Below, piece by piece: positions 19,793 through 29,370 of a stretch of DNA of 29,619 nt. The position numbers and the translations under genes were made by a program. Source of the DNA: Mnemiopsis leidyi. Its lineage: Eukaryota > Ctenophora > Tentaculata > Lobata > Bolinopsidae. The notes under the pieces are model-generated. The model searched no databases, was not told the DNA's origin, and worked only from the letters and a program-made list of their open reading frames with translations. The stretch covers positions 285,050-314,668 of the forward strand of contig JH153885.1 in NCBI GenBank assembly GCA_000226015.1, in the 5' to 3' direction. Positions within the stretch are counted from its first letter, which is position 1. Each line of letters starts with the position of its first letter.

Positions 19793-22240
19793 GTAGGACA
19801 AATTCCTCATTCCTGTCAGTAGATGCAAGATTAGGTGTTAATAACCTCACGACACCCTAACTGTAGCTTTGCACGGGGTACAGTCCGGTCTGAAATCTAT
19901 AACTGCGTTAAGTGTTTTGTAAGTCTTTGCTTGGCTTAGTCACTTCAGCCGGACCTCCCCTGTGGGGGCATACGTCTGAAAATTAGATTCACGGCAACAG
20001 AGTTGCACAAAAAACGTGAGACAAATTTACAAATTGCGGGGTTTACAGCTTGTCTTTACCGACACTCGTCAGTCAGATACTCCCTGACTTGATTGTAAAT
20101 ATCGAGAACTGATAGCAGCTAGCTAGATAGATAGCCGGCAGCCGATATTTTCTTTTCAACTTTAACTGTACGCAACGTTCGTGGCCAGCCTTTTTTACCC
20201 TAATTTGTTGAAAGTTCAGTGCTAAGGTATTCGCATCGCAGACGAGTTTAGCTGTTTGGATGCCACTCTGTATCATGCTTTTTCAAAATTAGGCTTTCTT
20301 CTGCCATTTAGGCCGGGCCTATAGTTATCTCTTTCTGCTTTGACTGCTTTATTTGTCTTCACCTAAGTTTACGTGCGTCGTGTTTTATTTTTAGACCCCG
20401 AAAAAATTGTCCACTGTCCAGATTTAAACAACAATTCAAGTCGAGTTGTTTTTCTAAAATTATACTTAAGTTTATCTGTGAGCCGCCTTATGACTAAGTA
20501 AATGTAGAGACTCACGATAATATCTAGCATTAAAGGGCAGCCATTTTGTATTTCCTTTGTGTCTGATACTACAGCAGTACAAATCAGTTTGACTTTGAAC
20601 TGTAGCTGAACTCACGTTTTAGGAAATGGAGTAATTTTCCCCCCGGGAAACCTATCTCGAATCTGAATTGCACTCAATAATTTCTGTTACGAGTCACGTT
20701 TTAGCCCGCGCTATTTCTCAGACAATATTCTAAAAACACAACTACCATTATAAACTGTTCCTTTATCAGTTTATCCTTTGACATGTCAGTTTTATGCTTA
20801 CATAGTCAAATATTGTGCTCGTAAAGTTCCGTAGTTTGAATTTTGCTGTTTTTGATTATTCGTGCAGCCCGCAGTTTCTGCAAGCAATATCTCAAACTTG
20901 TACAGACTTTACATACCCTAGCCGATCAACCCTACATACAGTACTCGCCTTTAGTTCCCACGGATATCTTATTTAAACATTGCATGTGAATATTCAGATC
21001 AAGATAAATTCAACATTCGAGTTTCACCACTCAGCTAAAGAATGAAAGACCTAATATTTGTTTGTTCCTAGCTGGACAACTCATTACTCGTCACATTGTA
21101 TATGTACTTAAAACTTTAGTCACACTTCCACAGTAAAAACAGTGTTGACGTAGTGATGACTGAGTAAAAGATAACACTTTTAAACTATGTTCTATGTTGT
21201 GTTATGTCGGTTATGTTGTATGTTGTGTTATGTCGATTATGTTGTATGTTGTGTTATGTCGGTTTATGAGGTGACTAGTACAGGTAGTTAGTAGTGACTA
21301 GAACTTGTTAGTTAATATTTAATATTTAGTCTGTGACACTGACAATTTATTCAACTAAAACCGCAAATACTTAGATTTTCCCATTTTGATAGAAAATTCA
21401 TGAAGTTTAGTCCATTTAATATACGTTTACGTCGTTAAAGAAAATTGTAAAAATAAACCACTGAGTTGTAAAAATAAACCGCGTTGAAGAATTCTCCTGT
21501 ATTTTCTTCTCCTAGAGAAGGGACGTCTGATCTAATGCACCTTCACATCAGGTGTAGCTACTTGGTCTTAAAAAAGTACACGCAATATATAGTTCAGTAA
21601 TTGGGTGTAAATTGGAGGAATCTCGCTGTCCATTTCAAGCTGTGTGCTGTGAATAGCAGCGTGTTCATTGTCTGTGTAAGTGTCCTTCCGTTTGCGTGTG
21701 TGTTTTTGTATATTTTAGTTGATTGTTTAGTACATTTATATTGTTTAAGTACATTGTTTTAGTACATTCTCTGAGAATGTTCACTGTATATTGTACCCTA
21801 CATGATATAAGAAATAAGAATTAGTTGTTTGTATATCGAATACGTTCGTTATTAGGTATGTGTTGTGTCTGTGAGCTGCAAGATCTAAAGTTCGTATCGA
21901 TATTTACACTTGATCAAATACTTACACAGTCGCCTTGGTGGAAAAGTAATAAACTTTACAAACTGTTCATGTTTGCTGTTACGTTTCCCAGACTAATTGA
22001 CCATGTCTAATTTCATTGTATACTCATACTGCATGATTGACGACGTCTTACATTATACCCGCTGGAACGTACTACATTACATGATGTATCAAAACTAGGT
22101 TTAAATGTACATTCTAATTGGTCCAGTATTTGTACTGCTGTGTTCTGCACCGACCACCACCACCATACATACAGGATTGCAGTTTTGTATTTGCGTAGCA
22201 AGCTTCGTTGTTCGTGCAGTTGTTTATGTTCAGTCGTTAG
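19793..22240. other. Gene-poor stretch
   Basis: AT-rich with a somewhat GC-richer patch at 19860-20180, where a promoter could lie. The frames at 20073-20276 (minus) and 21825-22010 (plus) are short and unsupported. A 26-bp tandem repeat at 21193-21268 is listed separately. The 16-mer TTGTAAAAATAAACC(A/G) occurs twice at about 21445-21481. Confidence 0.45.
21193..21268 (+). repeat. Tandem repeat, 26 bp x 3
   Basis: Units starting at 21193, 21219 and 21245, each beginning TATGTTGTGTTATGTCGGTT or with one change (TCGATT in the second). The third unit is truncated. Confidence 0.85.
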
Positions 22241-22361
22241 TTTTGACTGTTCTAAAAATATCCCCTATAAAGTGGAGTGTGATGAAACCTTGATGATCGT
22301 GGTGGAATGTTCCAGAATGAGAATGAACTTCCGTTACCACCCAACACTCCAATTTGTGAGG
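22241..22361 (+). CDS. Candidate plus-strand exon, unknown
   Basis: Open frame ending at a near-perfect donor (TGTGAGG|GTAAGTAT). Encoded residues include CSKNIPYKVECDETLMIVV, then ECSRMRMNFRYHPTLQFVR, ending in phase 0. The left boundary could be the acceptor CAGTCGTTAG (exon start 22241) or TCGTGCAG (22220). The segment reads like protein but I do not recognise it. Phase 0 would be compatible with one of the alternative acceptors of the first DZIP1 exon (25576 or 25582), so it may be an upstream exon of that gene or belong to another. Confidence 0.3.
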
Positions 22362-22441
22362 GTAAGTATTAGAAACAGAGAATAAGAAAATTATTTATAG
22401 CTTTACATTGTACAAGCAAGGATGGTACATGTTTATTAGGT

Positions 22442-22648
22442 CTAGTCATATTTTTCGGGTCTTTTGCTATGTCCATTATTTGCCATGATTGTCTGATAAG
22501 CTTTGGGAAAGTTAAGACCACTTAAAAAAGACATTTCCAATTTGCGCCTATATCTGTTAACCTCGGTCTGAAATCTGAAGTGCAACTTTTCCTTTTCTAA
22601 AACTTCTTCAAATTTACCGAGAAAGTCCCAATTCACTTTTAGACAAAA
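22442..22648 (-). CDS. Candidate minus-strand terminal exon, unknown charged protein
   Basis: A good acceptor with pyrimidine tract (ACTTCTTTCTTTGATGACAG) opens 68 codons ending in TAG: FCLKVNWDFLGKFEEVLEKE, then KLHFRFQTEVNRYRRKLEMS, then a segment ending GHSKRPEKYD. The polypeptide is rich in Lys, Glu and Arg and probably helical. AATAAA on the minus strand (22437-22432) lies five bases after the stop, which favours a true last exon. No upstream exon or start codon was found, so the gene is partial here. A decayed mobile-element ORF is an alternative. Confidence 0.38.
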   Translation of the reverse strand, partial: FCLKVNWDFLGKFEEVLEKEKLHFRFQTEVNRYRRKLEMSFLSGLNFPKAYQTIMANNGHSKRPEKYD

Positions 22649-23699
22649 CTGTCATCAAAGAAAGAAGTAGTTTTCTCGGTCTACTGCAAATGTTGCAAGA
22701 TTAGTTGTATGTGTCTTATTGAAAAGTTAAACACGTTGTTGCAGCACTGGACCTGGTTTAGGAAATAGAGTTCAGGTTTTGTGGACCCCGTATTTTGGGA
22801 CAAAAACTTTTTTAGATAATACATGTGGGGCCATTTCTAATTAATCTTTCCATGCCCCTGTGTGATACTGGCTAGCGCATATCGCAAATAATTCGCAATT
22901 ATCCTTGGAATTCAGAGTTCAGGTTCTGCTGGTGTAACTTTGATAGTGAACTTTACTTTTTAGATCAATGCAAATCATATACGCCAACTGTCGGTACCTA
23001 CACACATCATTATGTCCCAACATAACAAACAAGTAGTCTTGTAGCACATGCTTATCATTCCATCAGCTTGGCAGCTGTTAAAGTGTTTTTAACAGCGGTA
23101 TTATGATGGATGATCACACTTTCTATCGTCACACAAAGTACGCGATGTAAGTAAACATGTCCTACTTTTGAGTGCAGCACCTATCTGTTGATCTAAGTGT
23201 CACCTATACACACGTACTCTTAGTACTTATACAGACGTAAACTTAGTACTATCAACATTTTCAAGCAATTTGAGTGGTACAGGGGGACAAATGTACGAGC
23301 AAATAACCAGGGAATGATATTATCAGAAATAAAAACTGAGCTGAACAGCTCTGAAAAGAAACTATGAAGTTGATAAAATCACATGACATCTCACATTCCA
23401 CACTTGTCCCACACGTTCCATACCGTGCACCTGTGACGACTGACGAGATGCCGGTAGAGGATGTTTCTGTAAATTGTCCTGAAATAACCCCTCTAAACCC
23501 CTACTAACTCTATAGTGTTAGTGAGTAGTATAAACTGAGTCAAAGTTAAACATGTTTGTATAATGACACCTGTCTGCTAGCTCTGTCTGTATAGTGGGTG
23601 TATATTTTGTCGGTGTGTTAGTGTGTTCTTCTGGGTACATACCTGGGTACTTTCGTGTGGAATATGGGGGCTTGTGTGAGTTGTGTAACCTCGAGATAT

Positions 23700-23797
23700 T
23701 GACAAATGTGTATGTTACATTGATGACAAATTTGTATGTTTCAAATGGCAAATGTGTGTGTGTTACAAATGACAAATAACAAATGTGTATGTTACGC
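23700..23797 (+). repeat. Degenerate GACAAATGTGTATGTTAC repeat
   Basis: Four imperfect units of about 22-30 bases based on GACAAATGTGTATGTTAC (two with internal changes such as TTTGTATGTTTC and GTGTGTGTTAC). Confidence 0.65.
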
Positions 23798-24484
23798 AGG
23801 TCTAAAATAAGTCAAAGCCACATTTTACATAGCTACTGTATCTTATTTTCCAGGATTTAGATATAATTCTTTCCAAATTCCAATGTCTTAAGTCGCAACA
23901 GATTAACGAGGTATTTAGTCGCACAGACAATTGTTTTATCTTGCAGTAGAGTAGTGAGGTAGTAAGAGAAGAGTAAACAATTCCCCGACATCTCAAACTA
24001 CTGCTACCTCAGCTCATTTAAGCAGGTCGTCAGTTTGAAAATATGAAATTTGTGAGTAGAGTGTAGCAAAGTAGAGATAGCACTAATGACTAATCGTGAT
24101 TTCATCTGGCTAATGCGCTGATGATAACTTCACTTCTGTTTTCTGTCATGTTTTTCTAACACATCATCGTAATGGCGTATCTAAGTTGGCGAGTCAACGT
24201 CTAATTTGGTGGGGTAAATATGATAATGCTGGTATTATTTCCGTCACACAAACGGGAAAATATGGAAGTTTGACGGTTTTGTTTAAGCATGTTTTAAGCT
24301 TGATCAGCGTCCGAAACTATGCTTAACCGAAGTTAATAAAACTGTTCGACTAGCACATTACGTTATGCTAGAAATAACACTCGTCATGACACTATAAAAC
24401 TGCATGCTGTAAATGTAAGTTCCGAAACTAAGTAAATTAACTGTAATTAGACATGACAAGACTGCGTTGTCACGCACCTCACTC

Positions 24485-24532
24485 GATATACAGACGACAA
24501 ACAGACTGGATATACAGACGACAAACAGACTC
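24485..24532 (+). repeat. Tandem duplication, 24 bp x 2
   Basis: A segment beginning GATATACAGACGACAAACAG at 24485 is repeated directly at 24509. Confidence 0.85.
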
Positions 24533-25185
24533 TATCTGAATTTTGATGTTATATAGATAGTGTGAAATTCTGAACGTTTTTTGTGGGTAGTCTTACAACT
24601 ATTCTCACTTCGATTATCTATGTAATTGTAATATTTGTAATTATTTGCAAACATGGTGTCTTGCATATTTGCGAAAGTAAATTGAATACCAACAGCATGA
24701 ACATGAAAAGCCTAGGTATAGCGCCCTTTTGACAGCTACAATTTGTTGCTGGCCTTGTTCAACGTAATATGTAATTTTCTAATGATTACTGACAAGGTAC
24801 TCAACAATGCAACATAGCAGCTCCTATATTTGACAGAGTGTTACTGACAGTTTGTCGAGTAGTGATATGTAGTTAAGATGAATATATGTAGAAAATATGC
24901 AGGAAGTATGCGCGATGTGAGCTAGATGAATGCAGGAAGTATTTGTGAAGTGTGCACACAAAAATTAAGATATTTGTCTGGTCTGGTGACACGTGCGAGG
25001 CCTCCAGCCCTACTGCCAAACTGTTGTTAAGTCAGCACGTGGTGTCCTGTACTAGGAATGGAGCTTCAGTCACTGTCATATATATCTTAACTGAATGATC
25101 GGATAATTGTTTATGAGTCTCATAAAAAACTGAGTTTAACTTGGTTTTTGTTATTCTCTTCTTGACTTCTTGAAATTATTGAATA

Positions 25186-25248
25186 AGTAGTAGTTGTTGA
25201 AAGTATTAAAACCGTTATATAGTTTTAATACTTTCAACAACTACTACT
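25186..25248. repeat. Perfect palindrome, 27-bp arms with 9-nt loop
   Basis: Arms 25186-25212 and 25222-25248 are exact reverse complements, separated by CGTTATATA. The arm begins AGTAGTAGTTGTTGAAAGTA. A transcript of either strand would fold into a perfect 27-bp hairpin. The surroundings contain related GTTATATAG segments and a repeated ATGGAGCT(T/G)CAGTCA (about 25058 and 25356), so the area is locally rearranged. Confidence 0.9.
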
Positions 25249-25567
25249 AATTAGATAATTTGAGTGTTATGTCCTGATAACGGTGTTGTTACACAGAAAT
25301 ATATAGATGAATTGCTATTAAATACTGTTATATAGTCCTAAACTACTTAGTAGTAATGGAGCTGCAGTCAGTATATAGTCCTGCAATATTTAGTAAAACA
25401 GCCTCTCGGTAATTCTTGTAGATTTCTGGTTTATATTCGGCCGTGCTGAAAACATTTTCAGACCTAAAGTTCCAAGTTCAAATTTCTCCTACCACAAAAA
25501 TGTTAGCACTATCTTAAAGTTATCTTATATCGTTAACTCTTTAGACTCTAACAATTCCCTATCTCAG

Positions 25568-25716
25568 GAGTACAGTTCCAGTTTAGAAAGAGGTACAGAA
25601 AAGTCGACTGGAAGTTGTTAGCCAATGTCGACATCGAGAAGATCACCAGAGATCTTGACTACAGAGCCCTTCAAGCGAACATCATGAACGTGGCTTTCTG
25701 TGATACCAAGAGTCAG
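25568..25716 (+). CDS. DZIP1 exon (N-terminal domain)
   Basis: Acceptor CCTATCTCAG|GAGTAC, donor AGTCAG|GTATAA. Begins with two bases of a split codon, then VQFQFRKRYRKVDWKLLAN, and ends FCDTKSQ. Alternative in-frame acceptors at 25575 and 25581 would shorten it by 8 and 14 bases and change the required upstream phase to 0. An in-frame TAA lies just upstream, so a further 5' exon is required for the start codon. Confidence 0.88.
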
Positions 25717-28188
25717 GTATAAATAGTGTAATAAACTATTTAAATTCTAAGGTGATCAGCAACATTTACATACGAAATGGCATGATGAAAGCACATTATA
25801 ATTAAATTTTTCTGACTGTTTTTTCACTTTTTTCTTATCCCTTTTTCGTATTCTTTTATTTTTTTCTTACTGTCAATACTTTATCAATAGTGAAATAGTT
25901 GTTAGTACCTAATCTAAATTCACTTTCACAAAACAGGATTTCCTGGAGGTAGACGAGGACTTTATAAAGCTGTACCGACTGGGACAGTACACGATAGAGT
26001 ACCTACTTCACTGTCAGGAGTACCTGTCTCACGGTACTGTCGAACTGGAGACCAAACTCAGGGAGGCTATCAGGGTCAGTTTTGTTAAATTGTCTCACTG
26101 TTTCTTGTTTACTTAATATGGAATGTTTGAAAGTTTTAATAACCTCAGTTGAACTATGTTTTGTTTTCTTTGACCGCGTTACTTTTTGAAAAACCTCTAA
26201 TAGACTTATAGACTTTGCCTAGACATAATAGACTTTGCCTTTCTTACAATGTCAGATATTTTAAATTGCTGAACTTTAAAGTATGTAACTTGTCCTTGTT
26301 AGAACCAGCTTGATAACACTTATGTTATGTCTAGTTTCGTAACGAAGTAAAAGAGAAGCTGGAAGGTAAACAGAAAGAGTTGACGGATTGTAAGAAGGAG
26401 AGCAGAAAGAGAAAGAAGATGATAGCTGTATATCAAGTACGTGATTAAGTGTTCCTGTGCTAATTGTAGACTGTCTGAATGTATCACATTCAACTAACGT
26501 ATACCGGTCGTGCCTGATTTTCTGAAATACCCTGTCTGGAATCCTGCCTGGGGGTAGTCACGCTTCTGAAACAAATTGGATAAACACAAAGTTGTAATTA
26601 GAACTGATACCGTAACATCGGTACAAACATTTTTGTATAATATGACAGCTCACAGTAACGTCTCTCTTTCTCTGCTAATGTTCCTTATTTACACGTCATG
26701 GATAGTTTCAAAATATCGGTACAGAAAACGCTATGTGAAAGTCCTGATGTAAGAAGTTGTGAGATGCAAAACTTTTTATTGTGAGATGTCAAGTAATTTC
26801 GGCAGAATGAAAATGGTTTTGCCGCAATTTGGTTGCGGCAACACCATTTCACTGTGAGATATCAAGTTATTAAGGCAGAATTAAAATGGTTTTGGTGATA
26901 TTCTATAATTCTAAGCTCTTCGTGTTTAACACAATTTTATTTCAGAGCATGTTAAACACAAGTGGAGTTAACGGTTTTCACAAATGTTCCCATTGTGCTA
27001 AAGCTTTTGTCTCCGCTCCCTTCCTGGCCTCTCATCTGGAGAGGAGACATGGAATTGTGCCGCCTCCAGTTCAAAATACTGAGTATGTTTTTTATATTAA
27101 CGTTAAAATTCAAATCTTCGTTCTATTATAATTAAACATTTAATCAATCAATTTGATCGACAATTTTTCATGTTTTTTATCTTTGATTCCAAAGATTATC
27201 GTCAGAAAGCATTTTAAATAATCAAAAAAAGTAACTTTGTCACAGTTTGAACTCTAAACTCATTTAATCTAGATACTACAATGCACACTATTCCAGTGAC
27301 AATGTGACATGTCCAACTCATCATCTAAACTACAACACAGTACTCACTTCACCCTTATTAAAATCAAATTACAACTTCTCATTAGATAAATTAATCAATC
27401 CACAACCACCCCATATCTCACTTCTCTATCCCAACGTGTCTGCTTAAAGGGCGTTCCGGAACCTTTCCCCCTATCCTTTTCCAACACTAGCGGTTTAAGA
27501 AAAAACACCCGATATCTCATTATCATCAAACTATTATATAGTCGCAATGTTATGTTGCATGATGTGTCATATGATAATATATGCGCATCATATTTTCGTC
27601 GTTTTTAAGTATGTGCTGTACGTTCCAGGGGGATCTAAATCCTGGACATTAGTGCAGTGTGGTCCATTTTCCATCCTAATATTGCGTTGTTACCGTGATG
27701 CCGTTTCGCTCCATCTGACGTCCAAATTCTCTAGTTCGTGTATTGCCTACCCGGAAATATTGTCACATATTTCGTGTTGTGTTTAGTCTCGTTGACGGAG
27801 TAGAAGTCACGTGACCATGGGGAGAAAATGGACAGATTGTCTTGTTGCGGGAGTTTCTGAGAGGAAAGGACTGTTTTTGTTTCTATTTTTAGCAACACGT
27901 ACAAGTGCAAGGCCGGGGCTCGCTGTTGATGTTGTTGAAGATCACAACTTTTTCTTTTCTAGAGCCGACTACGTTAAGCTCAGGACAAAATCCGGCTACT
28001 ATAATCTGAAACTTTAAAGACAAATGTAAAGCGATGTTAAAATGTAAAGCGATGTTAAAATTCCCATGTTGAATTGTTGATATCTCTTCAGGGATAAGCT
28101 GCGTATTGCCAACGAGGAGCTAGAGAAAGAACTTCAAACTCTGAAAGACAAGTTCAGGGAGATTGAAGAACAACTGAAAGGAGCTCAG
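25568..28188 (+). CDS. DZIP1 (DAZ-interacting zinc finger protein 1, Iguana) orthologue, 5' part, five exons
   Basis: Joined exons 25568-25716, 25937-26074, 26335-26436, 26946-27082 and 28092-28188 keep frame throughout (about 207 residues) and match the DZIP1/DZIP1L family in order. First comes the N-terminal domain with FQFRKRYRKVDWKLLANVDI and LQANIMNVAFCD, then LYRLGQYTIEYLLHCQEYL, then a charged helical linker ending KKESRKRKKMI. A single C2H2 zinc finger follows (C-x2-C-x12-H-x4-H, FHKCSHCAKAF to HLERRH), then the start of a coiled coil (ELEKELQTLKDKFREIEEQL). In animals DZIP1 works at the centriole and ciliary transition zone and affects Hedgehog signalling through ciliogenesis and Gli regulation. 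The start codon exon is not securely found and the C-terminal part lies beyond the right edge. The 5' splice site of the last exon seen is embedded in a minisatellite. Confidence 0.9.
25937..26074 (+). CDS. DZIP1 exon (helical segment)
   Basis: Exactly 46 codons, phase 0 on both sides, between ACAAAACAG and AGG|GTCAGT. Contains LYRLGQYTIEYLLHCQEYL, the most conserved helix of the DZIP1 N-terminal domain. Confidence 0.92.
26335..26436 (+). CDS. DZIP1 exon (charged linker helix)
   Basis: 34 codons, phase 0, acceptor ATGTCTAG, donor ATCAA|GTACGT. Encodes FRNEVKEKLEGKQKELTD, then CKKESRKRKKMIAVYQ, matching the EES-RRRKKMI block that precedes the zinc finger in vertebrate DZIP1. Confidence 0.9.
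26780..26897. repeat. Direct repeat pair around a 9-bp-arm hairpin, in DZIP1 intron 3
   Basis: TGTGAGATGTCAAGTAATTT at 26780 and TGTGAGATATCAAGTTATTA at 26853 begin two similar 42-base segments that each end AAAATGGTTTTG. Between them TTGCCGCAA and TTGCGGCAA form a hairpin with a 5-nt loop (26819-26841). A third partial TGTGAGATG sits near 26758. This resembles a small foldback or MITE-like insertion. Confidence 0.6.
26946..27082 (+). CDS. DZIP1 exon (C2H2 zinc finger)
   Basis: Acceptor TTTTATTTCAG, donor ACTGA|GTATGT, ending in phase 2. Carries the complete zinc finger: C-S-H-C, then a 12-residue spacer, H, four residues, H (HLERRH), followed by a proline-rich GIVPPPVQNTE. Confidence 0.92.
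27083..28091 (+). other. DZIP1 intron 4
   Basis: About 1 kb. The plus frames at 27547-27786 and 27811-28017 lie wholly within this intron, show no domain and are not needed for the DZIP1 frame. A 17-base duplication (AATGTAAAGCGATGTTA) occurs at about 28023-28058. Confidence 0.6.
28092..28188 (+). CDS. DZIP1 exon (start of coiled coil)
   Basis: Acceptor ATATCTCTTCAG; the first G completes the GA|G codon of the zinc finger exon. Then 32 codons of heptad-like sequence (DKLRIANEELEKELQTLKDK and FREIEEQLKGAQ). The donor GCTCAG|GTATGTTTCC is the first unit of the 28-bp array. Confidence 0.9.
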
Positions 28189-28493
28189 GTATGTTTCCTT
28201 AACAGCACGTGTTCAGGTATGTTTCCCAAGTTGCACGTGTTCAGGTATGTTTCATGAGTTGAACGTACTTAGGTATGTTTTCCTTGTAACACGTGCTCAG
28301 GTATGTTTCCCTTATTGCACGTGTTCAGGTATGTTTCCCGAGTTTCACGTGTTCAGGTATGTTACTCTAGTTTCACGTGTTCAGGTATGTTTCCCTAGTT
28401 GCACGTGCTCAGGTATGTTTCTCGAGTTGCACGTGTTCAGGTATGTTTCCCTTGTGGAACGTGCTCATGTATGTTTCCCTAGTTGAACGTTAT
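28186..28493 (+). repeat. 28-bp minisatellite, 11 units, each carrying a 5' splice site
   Basis: Units start at 28186, 28214, 28242, 28270, 28298, 28326, 28354, 28382, 28410, 28438 and 28466 with no indels. Typical unit: CAGGTATGTTTCCCTAGTT followed by GCACGTGTT. The first three bases of unit 1 are the end of the DZIP1 coiled-coil exon and its GTATGT is that exon's donor. CAG|GTATGT is intact in nine units, unit 4 has TAG|GTATGT, and unit 11 has CATGTATGT. CACGTG, an E-box-type palindrome, is intact in eight units (not in 3, 10, 11). A 79-codon frame through the array is a by-product of the repeat, not a gene. Confidence 0.95.
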
Positions 28494-29370
28494 TCTTTCA
28501 GCTCCATTTTTTGATAACACCATCATGTGTGAAATTGAAACTCAGTTAATATTTTTCCTTGTTCTCATTTTCATGTCCGTATGTATGGCCTGCTCGTCCC
28601 TGGGTCTGAGTTATGTAAATTCTTCTCATATATTTACCTTCCCAATATTTTGTTAAAGTTTTTAAAGCTCACGCCAGAAATATGCGAAACTTCATAATTT
28701 ACTAACAACTGTAGCCAGACAGCCAGTAGATTACGTTATTTATTTTGTTAGAAGTTACATATATTATCTCACCAAGACAAAGGCGGAGAATTTTCTTCAC
28801 CCCTTATCCTCAACAGAAACTGCCTTACACCCCCTTAAAGTTTGAAACTTAAAGTTGTTGTAAAACGTTCAAAGTGTCCGCGCCAGCTAGCTGCGGACAG
28901 GTTATTACGGACGTTCTCACTAGCGCATGTTTTGTTAAATCAGAACAGTGCAGCCTGTAAATAATATGTGGGCTGGAGACACTTGCAGTGCACATCTATA
29001 GAATGTCTATAAGTGTGGGAATCAGGCTAATGAGCTAAATCTCGTGATAGAGTGCTAGCCAGCCTGCTGTATAGCTAAGGAATAAAGATCTACACGGCCA
29101 GTCTTGCTGCTTAAGTGTGGTATGAAACAAATGTATGAAGTGCAAAAATGATGTCATGTATTCAAGATGAACAGAAGCTTTGTGACTTTTGCTGTTTAAA
29201 ACTTGATCTGGCTGTTATCAGAGCTTATAAAAACTGCTTCTCTGCACTGCTTGAAATTAAGTTTCAGTTAATCTGATTGAAACACATAGTAATTATAATC
29301 ATCTACATGCTACATCTTCACATGTGAGACAATAAACTCCATCACATGTACTGTGTTCCTAACCTACATT
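28494..29370 (+). other. DZIP1 intron 5 (continues past window)
   Basis: AT-rich sequence with no supportable exon. A short imperfect hairpin (GTCCGC / GCGGAC) lies at about 28876-28898. The next DZIP1 exon was not found before the right edge. Confidence 0.5.

Larger units (their letters stand above)
22649..25567. other. Stretch without a supportable gene upstream of DZIP1
   Basis: AT-rich. Frames at 23518-23775 (minus), 23594-23779 (plus) and 23802-23996 (minus) overlap each other and a degenerate repeat, and are not supported. A short hairpin with 9-bp arms (GCTGTTAAA / TTTAACAGC) lies at 23074-23096. The promoter and any 5' exons of DZIP1 probably lie here or further left. Confidence 0.4.

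Noticed and set aside
20090..20160. GATAGATAGCCGGCAGCCG patch considered as a tRNA
   Set aside because: No cloverleaf, no B-box GGTTCGANNCC and no acceptor stem could be drawn. No tRNA or rRNA was found in the window.
23518..23779. Overlapping ORFs on both strands
   Set aside because: They cover a degenerate tandem repeat and neither has splice support.
25186..25248. Palindrome considered as a bacterial-type terminator
   Set aside because: No prokaryotic gene context. The arms are AT-rich and perfect, with no U-tract logic in this genome.
27811..28017. 68-codon plus-strand ORF in DZIP1 intron 4
   Set aside because: Starts with a non-ATG codon upstream of an internal ATG. DZIP1 exons 4 and 5 join perfectly without it and no domain is visible.
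28247..28486. 79-codon plus-strand ORF inside the 28-bp array
   Set aside because: The frame is a product of the repeat; its residues recur with the array (period 28 nt) and it lies in a DZIP1 intron.
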